Source of the DNA: Delphinapterus leucas
Taxonomy: Eukaryota; Chordata; Mammalia; Artiodactyla; Monodontidae
Assembly (NCBI RefSeq): GCF_002288925.2
Contig: NW_022098008.1
Span: 2,735,110 to 2,799,109, forward strand
DNA: 64,000 nucleotides
Reading direction: 5' to 3'
In this document: piece by piece, positions 1 through 10,385 of the stretch
Position numbering within the stretch: the stretch's first letter is position 1
Layout: each line of letters begins with the position of its first letter
Notes under the pieces: model-generated
The model's input: only the letters and a program-made list of their open reading frames with translations
What the model was told of the DNA's origin: nothing
The model's database searches: none
Program-made: the position numbers and the translations under genes

Positions 1-320
1 GGTGGTGTGTTTTGGGGTGTCTGTGGCCTTATTATGATTTTAGGCAGCCTCTCTGCTAATGGGTGAGGTTGTGTTCCTGTCTTGCTAGTTGTTTGGCATA
101 GGGTGTCCAGCACTGTAGTTTGCTGGTCGTTGAGTGAAGCTGGGTGTTGGTGTTGAGATGGATATCTCTGGGAGATTTTCACCATTTGATATTATGTAGA
201 GCTGGGAGGTCTCTTGTGGACCAGTGTCCTGAAGTTGGCTCTCCCACCTCAGTGGCACAGCCCTGACTCCTGGCTGGAGCACGAAGAGACTGTCCTCCAC
301 ACAGCTCAGAATAAAAGGGA

Positions 321-424
321 GAAAAGAAAGAAAGAAAGAAAGAAAGAAAGGGAGAGAGAGAGAGAGAAAGAAAGAAAGAAAGAAAGAAAGGAAGGAAGGA
401 AGGAAGAAAGGAAGGAAGGAAGAG
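321..424. repeat. GAAA/GAAG/GA purine microsatellite
   Basis: About 100 bases of pure purine on the plus strand: AAAG units, then a GA block at about 352-366, then AAAG and AAGG units. It sits inside the antisense L1 leader. Such homopurine tracts vary in length and can adopt triplex structure. It creates a spurious long minus-strand frame rich in Phe, Leu and Ser. Confidence 0.95.
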
Positions 425-1136
425 GATAAAATAAAATAAAGTGAGATAAAATTAAATAAAGTTATTAAAATAAACAAATATTATTAAGAAAAAATTTTAA
501 AAAGTGAAAACAAAAACAAAACGGATGGACAGAACCCTAAGACAAATGGTGAAAGAAAGCAATGCAGACAAAATGTCACACAGAAGCATATACATACACA
601 CTCACAAAAAGGGAAAAAAATAAGATATCTTGCTCCCAAAGTCCACCTCCTCAATTTAGGATGGCTCGTTGTCTATTCATGTATTCCACAGATGCAGGGT
701 ACATCAAGTTGATTGTGGAGCTTTAATCCGCTGCTTCTGAGGCTGCTGGTAGAAATTTCCCTTTCTCTTCTTTGTTCGCACAGCTCCCGGGTTCAGCTTT
801 GGATTTGGACCCGCCTCTGCGTGTAGGTAGCCGGAGGGCAACTGTTCTTCGCTCAGACAGGATGGGGTTAAAGGAGCTGCAGATTCACGGGCTCTGGCTC
901 ACTCAGCCCGGCGGGGGGGGAGGGTCACGGAGTGCCGTGCGGGCCTGCGGCGGCAGAGGCCAGCGTGACATTGCACAAGCCTGAGGCACGCCGTGCGTTC
1001 TCCCGGGGAAGTTGTCCCTGGATCATGGGACCCTGGCAGTGGCGGGCTGCACAGGCTCCCTGGAAGGGGGGTGTGGATAGTGACCTGTGCTCGCACACAG
1101 GCTTCTTGGTGGCGGCAGCAGCAGCCTTAGCGTCTC

Positions 1137-1484
1137 ATGCCCGTCTCTGGGGTCTGCGCTGTTAGCCGCGGCTCGCGCCCGTCTTTGGGGTCCGCGCTTT
1201 TAGCCGCGGCTCGTGCCGTCTCTGGAGCTCCTTTAAGCAGCGCTCTGAATCCCCTCTCCTCGCGCACCAGGAAACAAAGAGCGAAGAAAAAGTATTTTGC
1301 CTCTTCGGCAAATCCAGACTTTTCCCCGGACTCCCTCCCGGCTAGCCGTGGCGCACTAGCCCCTTCAGGCTGTGTTCACGCCGCCAACCCCAGTCCTCTC
1401 CCTGCGCTCCGACCGAAGCCCGAGCCTCAGCTCCCAGCCCCGCCCGCCCCGGCGGCTGAGCAGACAAGCCTCTCGGCCTGGTGA
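1137..1484 (+). other. Antisense open frame in L1 leader, ORF0-like, ending at a splice donor
   Basis: A 115-codon frame runs antisense to the L1. It is rich in Ala, Pro, Arg and Ser and has no recognisable domain. Its TGA stop (1482-1484) lies inside a consensus splice donor, CTG then GTGAGT with the exon end after 1480. If the donor were used, the stop would be removed and the frame would stay open into a downstream exon. The arrangement recalls primate L1 ORF0, which is also antisense in the 5' leader with splice donors, but I see no sequence relation. High GC content alone could keep this frame open. Confidence 0.3.
1139..1230. repeat. 38-bp CpG-rich tandem repeat in L1 promoter
   Basis: Two near-identical 38-bp units (1139-1176 and 1177-1214) are followed by a partial third unit. 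Each contains CCCGTCT, a GGGGTC core and TTAGCCGCGGCTCG. The units differ at only a few sites. Short tandem promoter units are common in mammalian L1 leaders. Confidence 0.85.
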
Positions 1485-1618
1485 GTGCCGGTCGGCACTG
1501 ATCCTCTGTATGGGAATCTCTCCGCTTTGCCCTCCGCACCCCTGTTGCTGTGCTCTCCTCCGCGGTCCCGAAGCTTCCCCCCTTCACCACCCGCAGTCTC
1601 CCCTCGCGAAGGGGCTTC

Positions 1619-1828
1619 CTAGTGTGTGAAAACTTTTCCTCCTTCACAGCTCCCTCCCACTGGTGCAGGTCCCGTCCCTATGCTTTTGTCTCTGTTTATT
1701 CTTTTTTCTTTTGTCCTACCCAGGTATGTGGGGACTTTCTTGCCTTTTGGGAGGTCTGAGGTCTTCTGCCAGCGTTCAGTAGGTGTTCTGTAGGAGTTGT
1801 TCCACGTGTAGATGTACTTCTGATGCAT
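1619..1828 (-). other. Small sense-strand open frame at L1 5' end
   Basis: A 69-codon frame near the very start of the L1 on the L1 sense strand. It is basic and contains the stretch YIYTWNNSYRTPTERWQKTS. It overlaps another frame (1342-1647, minus). These are leader upstream frames of the L1, not ORF1. No function is claimed. Confidence 0.25.
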
Positions 1829-1885
1829 CTGTGGGGGGAAGGTGATCTCTGTGTCTTACTCTTCCATCATCTTCTCCTGTCTCCT

Positions 1886-2945
1886 ATGCATTCTTTTTAA
1901 TATTATTTTCCATTTTAGTTTATTTCGGGACATTGAATAGAGTTCCCTGTGTCATACAGTAGGACCTCGTTGTCTATCCATTCTATATGTAGTAATTTGC
2001 ATCTACTAACTCGGAACTCCCAGTCCATCCCTCCCCTCCCCCTTGGCAACCACAAGTATATTCTCTATGTCTGTTGGTGTGTTTCTGCTTCATAGATACA
2101 TTGATTTGTGTCATATTTTAGATCCCACATATGAGTGATATCATATGGTATTTGTCTTTCTCTGTCAAACTTACTTCATCTAGTATGATAATCTCTAGGT
2201 CCACCCATATTGCTGCAAATGACATTACTTTGTTCCTTTTTATGTTTGAGTAATATTCCATTGTATAAATATACCACACCTTCTTTATCTATTCATCTGT
2301 CGATGGACATTTAGTTTGCTTCCATGTCTTGGCTACTGTTAATAGTGTGTCAATGAACATTGGGGTGCATGTATCTTTCTGAATTATGGTTTTCTCTGGA
2401 TATATGCCCAGGAGTGGGATTTCTGGATCATATAGTAATTCTATTTTTAGTTTCCTGAGGCACCTCCATAATGTTTTCCACAGTGGCTGCACCAGCTTCC
2501 ATTCCCACCAACAGTGTAGGAGGGTTCCCTTTTCTCCATACCCTCTCCAGCATTTGTTACTTGTAAGCTTTTTAATGATGGCCATTCTAAGTAGTGTGAG
2601 GGGTACCTCATTGTAGTTTTGATTTGCATTTCTCTATAATTAATGATGTTGAGCATCTTTTCATGTGCCTATTGGCCATGTGTATGTCTTCTTTGGAGAA
2701 ATGTCTATTTTTCACCTGTGTTTTTTTGTTGCTGTTGTTGAGTTGTATGAGCTGTTTGTATATTTCTTTTGCTATGTCCGCCTATGTTTTCCTCTAGGAG
2801 TCTTATGGTTTTCAGCCTTACATTTAGTCTTTAATCCATTTTGAGTATTTTGTGTATGGTGTTAGGGAGTGTTCTAATTTCATTCTTTTATGTGTAAGCT
2901 GTCCAGTTTTCCCAGGACTACTCTTTGAAGAGATTTTCTTTTCTC
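1886..2945 (-). pseudogene. L1 ORF2 C-terminus plus 3' UTR remnant
   Basis: The minus strand encodes fragments typical of the L1 ORF2 C-terminal region: [20 protein letters not shown], then [16 protein letters not shown] and DTCTPMF. Lower coordinates (about 1890-2250) read as 3' UTR with a G-rich GGGGGAGGGGAGGG element. The frame is interrupted and non-functional. Confidence 0.85.
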
Positions 2946-3760
2946 CATTATCCTCCTTCCTTCTGTTGACTACAGGCTATGTTTGTCCTTCTTTTTCTAA
3001 TTCCTTTTTTCTAATTCCTTTAGATGCTAGGTTAGATTGTTTATTTGAGATTTTTCTTGTTCCTTGAGGTATGCCTCTATTGTATTCTTTTAAATTTTCA
3101 TTTTTCTCAATGTATTTTCTGATTTCCCCTTTTATTTTTTTCATTGACCCATTGAATTTTTTAGTAGAGTGTTTTTCAGTCTCCACATGTTTGTTTTTCC
3201 CTTTTTCTTCCTATAATTGACTTCTAGTTTCATACTGTTGTGGTTGGAAAAGATGTTTGACATAATTTCTATTGTCTTAAATGTGTTGAGATTTGTTTTG
3301 CGGCTAGCATGTGGCCTCTCCTGGAAAGCATTCCATGTGCACTTGAACATAATGTACATTGTGCTGTTTTTAGATGGAATCTCTTGTAGAGATCTATTAA
3401 GTTCAATTGGTCTAATGTGTCACTTAAGGCTCCTCTTTCCTTGTTAATTTTATGTCTGGATGATTTGTCCATTAATTAAGTGGTATGTTAAAATCCCCTT
3501 CTATTATTGTATTACAGTCAATTTCTGCCTTTATACCTGTTAATATTTGCTTTATTTAGTTGCTCCTTTATTATGTGCATATATGCTTATGGATATTCTA
3601 TCTTCTTCTTATATTGATTCATTTATTATTACATAATACTCTTCTTTGTCTTTTATTATAGACTCGGTTTTAAAGTCTACTTTGGCTGATAGGTGTATTG
3701 TTACCCCTACTTTCTTATTGTTTCTATTGATGAAATAAAATTCATATTTTATGGCAAGAT
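2946..3760 (-). pseudogene. L1 ORF2 endonuclease-region remnant
   Basis: Minus-strand fragments in at least three frames match the ORF2 endonuclease and the region after it: DTLDQLNLIDLYKRFH, SSAHGMLSRRGHMLAAK, then NYRKKKGKTNMWRLKNTLL. In intact L1 the second motif normally reads with Ile-Asp-His near the active site; here it reads Arg-Gly-His, so a key acidic residue appears lost. Frameshifts separate the pieces. The segment joins the C-terminal part directly, without the reverse transcriptase domain. Confidence 0.75.
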
Positions 3761-4560
3761 GAGGAAAAGTTAAACATAAATTATTCCTTTGCCAGAGTGG
3801 GTCTCCTCGTTCCCCATTAGTGTGTATTGTGTATCTGCATTAACCAGACCTCCTTAGGAGAGAATCTTCCTTCTTAATCTCATCAAGGGTCACAACTCCT
3901 TTAGAGAGAACCTTCCTTCTTAATCTTGTGGGGGTTCCCTTGTATGTGATTTTTTGTATTTCTCTTATTGCCTTTAGAATTCTCTCTTTATCTTTAACTT
4001 TTGCCATTTTAATTATGATGCCTCTTTTTGTGGGTCTCTTTGGGTTCATCTTGTTTGGAACTCCCTGTAATTCCTGTACTTGAATATCTGTTTCCCTCTT
4101 TAGCTTCAAGAAGTAGTCAGCCATAATTTCATCAAATACATTTTCTACCCTTTCTCTCTCTTCTTCTTCTGGGATCCCTGTAATGTTGGTACGCTTGATG
4201 CTGTCGCATAGGTCCTTTAGTATCAATTTTTTTTAATTTGTTTTTCTTTTTGCTGTTCTCATTGCACAATTTCCATTATCCTATCTTCCACCTCATATAT
4301 CTTCCAGATCACTTATGCCTTCTGCTGTCTCACCTAATCTGCTGTTAATTCCCTCTAGTATATTTTCCATTTCAGTTATTGTGTTTTTCAGCTCACACTG
4401 GTTCTTTTTTTTTATATTTTCTAGTTCTTTGTTAAAATTTTCACTGTGTTCATTTATCCTTTCCCCAATTCAGTTAGCATTCTCAGTACCATTGCTTTGA
4501 AACCTTCATCAAGTGAATTATTTATCTCTGTTTAATTAGGATTTTTTCAGGTTTTTTTTT
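3761..4560 (-). pseudogene. L1 ORF1 remnant
   Basis: A 128-codon minus-strand frame at 3840-4226 contains ITGIPEEEERERVENVFDEI and KMAKVKDKERILKAIRE, which fit the RNA-recognition and C-terminal parts of L1 ORF1 protein, the RNA-binding chaperone. Upstream on that strand (4226-4560) the sequence is low-complexity and would match the ORF1 coiled-coil part, but the frame is broken. No full ORF1 can be read. Confidence 0.75.
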
Positions 4561-5835
4561 TTTTGTTCTTTCATTTGAAACATATTCCTCCATCTTCCCA
4601 TTTTGGTTAACTTTCTCTGTCTCAAGGAAATTAGGTGAAACACTTACATTCCCTGGCCTTGAAGGCATGTCCTTGTGTGGGAGTACCCCTACGCAGTGTG
4701 CACGTACCAAGTGGCTTTGGCTGGTGAGCTGGATCTTAAGTGAGCATGGTCTGTGTCTTCCCCAGGGTGTGCTGGCAGCCACCACCAAGGTGGGAGGTAG
4801 TCTGGAGTAGGAGAAGCTAGAGCCAGAGACAGGTGCAAGCTGGGGCTTCTCCTATGCTCAGTGGCCATCACCACCCTACTTGGGGTGCGGGCAGGGGTCA
4901 AGGGGCTGGAACAGAAGCCAGGAGGAGCTGGGTTTCTCCTGGTGTGACGGCAGGCTCTGCCTTAGTTTGTGTTGTGACTGAACCTGAGGGCTTGAGGCTG
5001 CATTCTGTGCTGGTTTCACTTTGTCCCTGGTGTGTGCCCATTGGTTAATCTGGGTCAGGGCTGGAGGCATTGGTGACACACCACTGAGCTGGTCTGACTC
5101 CCTCCCAAGTGTGCACAGGGATGGTGCTGGTTGATGGAACTGAGCTTGCTCCCTCCCGAATGTGCAGTGACATGCGCTGGCAATGGCTGCCTTTGCCCTG
5201 GTCCAAGGCAGGGCTGGGGTCTGAGACCACTCTGTTCTCTCCATGTGTGCACGCTCTCATTGGCAGTGGCAGCCTTCCCCTTAGTGGGGAGCAGTGCTGG
5301 CACAAGAGGGGCTGGAGCAGGAGCCCATTGTGGGCTGCAGGGCTTGCTGGGGTGGTCCAAGAAGGCCAGCCAGAGCCCCGGGCAGTTTTCAGTCTGCTGT
5401 GACTGCGCGTAGGCAAGACTGTGCTCTTCATGAGCAGACTCTCAGTTTCCTACGGCCATCTGATAAGCCCCACTCATTTTCAAACCAGCTAAAGGAGGGG
5501 CCTTGTCCTCCTGGTGTTGGGTCCCAGGGCTGGGCTGCCTAATATGCGGCTTGAACCCTTTGCTCTCTAGGGAGGATCCCCAAACCTGTGACTGCCCCCT
5601 CCTCTCCTGTGTCCCCCACCAGGGGCACGGGTCCTAACCAGGTAGCTTCTCCTCTCCTCCTCCCTGACTCCGTGTGCATCTTTCTTTACAGCTTTGGTCA
5701 CAGAAGAGTCTTTCTGATATGGTTCTCAGGTCGATTTCAGCAAGGGTCTCTCTCTGTGTCATTGTAGTTTTGATGTGTTCATAAGGGGAGCAAGCCCAGC
5801 CTCCCCTCCCTCCACCATCTTGATCTCTTTCCACC
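4561..5835 (-). mobile_element. 5' leader of the older L1
   Basis: This is GC-rich relative to the rest of the element, with recurring motifs such as CCTCCC, GTGTGCA and TGCTGG at about 5098-5115, 5148-5181 and 5235-5250. They suggest decayed tandem leader units. Most CpG sites have decayed, unlike in the younger copy at 1-1885. Many overlapping open frames exist on both strands but none looks like a gene. Confidence 0.7.
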
Positions 5836-7024
5836 ATAATCATGTACATTTTGGTAAGGTAGGACCACTTGAGGTGGCAAGCAAAGATGCACGGGGTATT
5901 TAGTTTCAAATAATTCTTTTTTGTATTGATGTATATGATTATCTGCTAGTTACTTTCCCTCCCTGCCCATCTCCTCCATTTCTTCCTTCTTTGTTTCTAT
6001 TTTCCATCCACAATCTTTTCATTCAGTCAGTCAATCGATCAGTTCAAATATCCCCTTACCATAGGGTTATTAGTTGGCCCTTTCTCAAAAATGGCTCCTG
6101 GAAGCAGGACACACCCATGTGATGAAATGACCAATTTTATTGATGTCACAGATATTTTCCATGGGACAAATGTTCAAGATACCCACTGAACTCACGCTTT
6201 CTCCTGGGATGGGATGGAAGATTGTTCACAGTACTTTTTTTTTTTTTTTTTCCTTTCAATCGCTGTCCACTCATCCCTATTAAATGTATTTTCTTCTGTT
6301 TCTGTGATCTATATCTATTAATTATTAGGGACACAAATGGAAATTATACCTCCAAATTGCTGGTCTTAGGAAAGAAAAGATTTGTACTTTTTCATGGAGT
6401 TAGTTGATTGCTTTAAATTTGAAATTCTCTACTCAATTTTGTTCCTTGTGAGAAATGGTATTTTAGGAATATGAGGAGAGCTAATGAATCCACAGATAAG
6501 GCTTTTATCTGACCCCACCAGTGTGGTGTTGTGAGGTATTTTCTCCTTTATTTTTATTGGAGAGGATTTAGACACAGCTTTCTCAACTTCAGCTGCAGAG
6601 TGACCAGTGCAAGGTACTTATGTGTCCCAGTCTCATTTATCTGAGACAAGTGCTGGCAGGGGGCTTTGATGGACACACCGCATCCTCTCCTCAATTTCAG
6701 ATGGGATTCCATTGGGAGCTGTTCCTGGATCCCCTCCAGAGCTGTCGCTGTTCTCTCTCCTGATCACTTAATCCATCAGAGGGAGGCCCAGTGACGTCAA
6801 ACAGCTCATACTTTCAAGTGTTTCCAGATATGAGAACAGCCCCGTCACTTTGGTTCTTCATGGGTCTCTTCTCTTCAAGGAGAGAATGTGAAATAAAAAC
6901 CAGCTGAGATTAAAATATGTCAGTCAAGCAATCTGTATTTAGAAAACTTAAAAATATATATATAATTAAACCAATTGCTGTGGTTCAGCTTTTACCAGCA
7001 TATGAACAGTTTTGGAAATGAGGA
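5836..7024. other. Unique DNA, no recognisable feature
   Basis: No gene or clear repeat is seen. There is a 17-T run at 6235-6251 and a short AT run near 6950-6966. I looked for splice-flanked frames and found none convincing. Confidence 0.5.
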
Positions 7025-7190
7025 AGCAGCTGGACTCTGGCCGTATGCCCTGACCTTACCATTCAGTAGATGGAGGCAAGTCCTGGACCTCTCTAAGCCT
7101 CCGTTTCCTCATCTGTAAAATGGGATGTAGATGAGTACGTGCCATAGTAGGTGTTGTGGGGACAGATAAGAACACTTATAAATGGTTTTA
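7025..7190 (+). repeat. MIR SINE
   Basis: The core CCTCTCTAAGCCTCCGTTTC followed by CTCATCTGTAAAATGGGATG is the diagnostic central part of the mammal-wide MIR. The ends are diverged and the boundaries approximate. Confidence 0.85.
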
Positions 7191-8134
7191 TCACGTTGCC
7201 TGCCTCAGAATGAGTGTCTGGAAAGTCTCCTTGGATGTATTAGGGTACAAGTAATGTTTGGAACGAGTCTAGTGGAGTGTAGAGTTTCATCCAAATGGCG
7301 GGCAGTTTAATTACTGAGGCGTTAGTGCCATGAGGGTCTGTCCAGGGAACATTTGAGATGCTCCATAGAAGGTCACACCCGCTGGTTCAGCAGACAGCTG
7401 TTTTCAGTACACCAGGACCCCTGCATTCCTGGCCAGGGGGCATTTCTATGCATGCTGCTGCCCGATGTTGGAAAGAGCCCTTCTGAAGTCAAGGCTGAGT
7501 GTCATGGGCATCGGTTGCCAAGAGGACATCAGTAACGCCACTAGGTGAAGAACTTGTTTGGAGCAACCATGTTCTCTACTCTGGTGGTACATCTGGGCTC
7601 TCTGCCACCCTGGGTTCTCTCCAGGCCCAGGCGGTCGAGGGTCCTCCCCATGCTGGGGGAGCCCTGGTTGCTCCCTTGGTGGTTGGCTGATGGCTTTTTA
7701 ATTGGACCCCAAGTCTGTTGGCATAATGGAAGAGTCAACAGCCATCCAATCTGGAGGGGGCAGAGGGCAAGGGAATTATTTTGCATTTTAATGCTTCCAG
7801 GGAGCTCTTGTTAGCTTTCCCTTTTAATTTTATTTTCCTTTTCTGTTAGAGAAACCTTGAGAAGTTTAAGAAATGGTCTTAGAACCTTTATAACAGTAAT
7901 TTCTTTTCCAAGTTAATTTTGGCAGGACAAGAGTTGCTTTAGTCTCACTTTGGTTGATAAATGACACTTGTTTTAATTTTGTATTGTGGAGAATTGATTC
8001 AAGATGACTTGTAAGTTTTGGAACAATGGTGCCTAATGTGCTGTTTTATTTCGACTAGTCAGAAGTCATTCTTGTGTGAGATCGTGAGGCCTTTTAATTT
8101 AGGTTATGCTACAGGGAATTTATGTCTGATCATG
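7191..8134. other. Unique DNA, no recognisable feature
   Basis: The composition is mixed. The frames at 7499-7814 are chance frames with no domain. The 7820-8090 part is AT-rich. Confidence 0.5.
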
Positions 8135-8365
8135 GGTAGCTCTGGAGTCATCCAGTCAGGATTTTAATCACAGCCCACCTCTTGCTGGCTGGGTGATGTG
8201 GGGCACATAACCTTGGCTCCCTGGTTACTGGTTTCCTCATCTGTCAATTGGGGTGATGGCCACCACTGCAGGCTTCTGTGGTAGCAAAGGAGGTGATGTA
8301 TATAAAGTGCTCACCCAGGAGCTGGAGCCTGGCCCACAGTACGTGGCAATGGATGCTTGCATTCA
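8135..8365 (+). repeat. MIR SINE, nearly full length
   Basis: It starts with the tRNA-like head (CTCTGGAGTCATCCAGTCAG), passes through TTTCCTCATCTGTCAATTGG and ends with GAGCCTGGCCCACAGTACG. The order and spacing fit an almost complete MIR of about 230 bp. Confidence 0.8.
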
Positions 8366-9595
8366 TAGGTGGTCTTTGGATTAGGAATTTTTACCTTCAT
8401 AGGCCTCCTTCTGTCTCTGCTTCTGTCTTTCTCTCTAGGACTCTCTCTCAACTGTATCAGTTCCCTTGGGTGGGGAGGCGGGCAGGGGTCTGCAGAGAAG
8501 GAAGGACATGTCATGAACGTGGGATCCTAGGGTGGTGCCAGCATTGGGTCCAGGTTGCTGATTTTATCAGAAACTTTGCAACTGGAAATTAAGTCTCAAA
8601 GTCCTGAAGCTGGTGACTCCCATTCAATTAGAAGACTCTCATAAAAAAAAAATTAAAAATACTTATGATTGCATTTGACAGATTCTTTTATTTTTTAAAC
8701 CCAATATAAATTCAATATCTACCTATATGAACTCACACACACCCCTCACACACAGGGCTGAGGACCAGTTTCCTATGTCCAGCTTTTCCACCTCCCAGAG
8801 CAAGCCTGGGGTTTATCACTGAGGCATCACCGTGCCCTGCGAGGCTCTCGCGAACGTGATATCAACCCATCAATTCCTGTGGCTGCTCCTCCAGCTGGCA
8901 TGACTGAGTCAGCAACCTAATCTTCTGGGACAAAGGGAGGAAAGGAGAGAGAAAGCCCACAGATCTTCCTCAGCTGGGAAATGGAGACCCTTCCCTCAGC
9001 TGGAGGAGAATGAAGGCTCAGTGTGAGTGCAATCTAACATGTAAAAAATGCAGCTTCAGTGCAGGTCATTGCTTTTACCAAGATCTGTTGTTCATAGTGG
9101 TCAACATTCAGATTTCGTAAGTGCAGAGTTTTACTGCAATAACCTCATCATGCATTTAGTGTAACTGTAACCTGAAATGCACAAAGAGATTCACACAGTA
9201 AAAATTTCCCAAGAACAAGAGCAGAGCCTGACAGTACTTCAGTGTTGAGAAGATAGCACTGTTTTGCATCCACGTCACCCCAGCCCACATGTGGGGTCTG
9301 CTCCTGATGCGGCTGTGGAACGAATAAGAGGATCCAATACCCAGATGTGAGGAACGTGCTCATCTGGGCACCCTCTCTGGCTAATCCCGCGCCCCCTTGG
9401 ACACACGTTTGTTTGGGTGCTGCCTGCTGCGCCATAGTCGCCCCCTTGAGATGCTTGGGCGTGCTCATCAGGCCTACCGTGCCTTAAGGCTGAAGTCTGG
9501 GCAGCTCAGCTGCAAATGCGCTACTGTGTCAATCCTAGCTCATCAGAAAGTGAGGTTATCCTTCTGGGTTTCAATTTTGACCAAGTAGAATGTCA
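8366..9595. other. Unique DNA, no recognisable feature
   Basis: Holds short low-complexity pieces, such as an A-run at 8642-8653 and a CA-rich piece near 8731-8752, but no gene. The frame at 9148-9468 minus has no recognisable domain. Confidence 0.5.
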
Positions 9596-9960
9596 ACTTT
9601 TTTTTTTTTTTTTTATATTATCAGGAAGCCTTTTAATAGATTTTCACCAGTAGACCTCAGGTCAGGGGAAGAAATACAGGGCAGAAAGATTAGACCAATA
9701 CTCTCATTTGGCTTTGCTGAAACCAGTTATAGCCACCCTATAAATAGTTGGTCCTGTGCAACCTTGAGACCTTTGAAAACCCAACCATAAACTCCCCTCA
9801 GGGTGCTAGGGGAAATCTTTGCTAACAAAATGTCATGAGGTTGACAAGCCTTAAGATGTCCTGGAAAAAGGTCTCCTCCTCTTCTCAAATCTAGCTCTCC
9901 CTCATCAAGTGCCTTTCTCCTTCCTTCCAGCTGGAATTGGCTCCCATGCGCATAGCTCAG
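9596..9960 (-). pseudogene. Possible antisense retrocopy with poly(A) tail
   Basis: A 17-T run at 9598-9614 would be a poly(A) tail on the minus strand. An ATTAAA signal (9632-9637, minus) lies 17 bases before it, a normal spacing for a polyadenylation signal. The upstream body is not recognised, so this could be a 3'-UTR retrocopy or an unrecognised element. A weak match AATGTCA occurs at 9589-9595 and near 9826-9832 and could be target-site duplication. The right end is uncertain. Confidence 0.3.
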
Positions 9961-10254
9961 CCAGGCTCAGTCTGGGTTAAGAGCAGAGCACGGTGGAAAA
10001 CTCTGCCTCCCTGTGTGTGCTGGGAGAAACCCCTCCACCCCTGCGCTGGGGACTTCAGGCACCGGGAGCCCAGGGACCTCTTTTTCTATTAATAGCCCTG
10101 GCCCAGGAGTGGGATGTGTCCAACACCATGACCCCCTGTCTGCACCCCTCTATGCTCAGCTCTTTACACCATGCCTGGCTTCCTCCAATCTGCATGGACC
10201 TGCCTTTAACCTGGGCTACTACTGAAAAATTCATTTTTAAATTCTTTCACCTGA

Positions 10255-10385
10255 ATTTGTTTTGCTTTTCTGACTGAATTACAACATCTTAAGGAGAGGA
10301 ACCGTAGGTTGTAATTATTTAACTTCTTTTTTTTCTGTTACTCTCACAGCGTTGAACTCCATACCCATAATAGGTGATGCCTTTT
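10255..10385 (+). repeat. Possible L2 LINE 3' tail
   Basis: The stretch ATCTTAAGGAGAGGAACCGT followed by a T-rich piece and CCATACCCATAATAGGTGA resembles the common L2 3' end, where a tract like gagggcagggaccgt precedes the terminal segment. It is strongly diverged. Confidence 0.35.

Larger units (their letters stand above)
770..1620 (-). promoter_or_regulatory. CpG-rich L1 promoter region
   Basis: This is the most CpG-dense part of the window, with many GCCGCGG, CGCG and CCCGCC motifs. It lies within the first ~1.1 kb of the antisense L1, where L1 internal RNA polymerase II promoters are located. Promoter function is inferred from position and composition. Methylation normally silences such copies. 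Confidence 0.6.
1..1885 (-). mobile_element. L1 retrotransposon, antisense: long 5' leader only (rest lies left of window)
   Basis: Read on the minus strand, this starts near 1885 with a segment resembling an L1 5' terminus (GATGATGGAAGAGTAAGAC) and runs through a CpG-rich leader to an AT-rich part with a GAAA/GAAG microsatellite. The order of blocks matches the cetartiodactyl L1 5' leader as I remember it; ORF1 would lie beyond base 1. CpG density between about 770 and 1500 is much higher than in the older L1 next to it, which suggests a younger copy. No ORF1 or ORF2 is visible inside the window. The subfamily cannot be named without a library search. Confidence 0.8.
1886..5835 (-). mobile_element. 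Older L1, antisense, near full length with ORF2 middle deleted
   Basis: On the minus strand the order is 5' leader (about 5835 to 4560), ORF1 remnant, ORF2 endonuclease part, a jump near 2940-2950, the ORF2 C-terminus, and a 3' UTR that stops at about 1886. The start carries GATCAAGATGGTGGAG at about 5824-5809. A complete L1 is about 6-7 kb; this copy is about 3.95 kb because the reverse transcriptase part of ORF2 is missing. Frames are broken by stops and shifts. The 3' UTR ends abruptly where the younger L1 leader begins, so the true tail is not visible. Confidence 0.85.

Noticed and set aside
85..477. 130-codon minus frame rich in Phe, Leu and Ser
   Set aside because: It is a translation of the GAAA/GAAG microsatellite inside the L1 leader.
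4876..5431. Several 90-130 codon frames on both strands
   Set aside because: All lie in the decayed 5' leader of the older L1 and overlap each other; no domain is visible.
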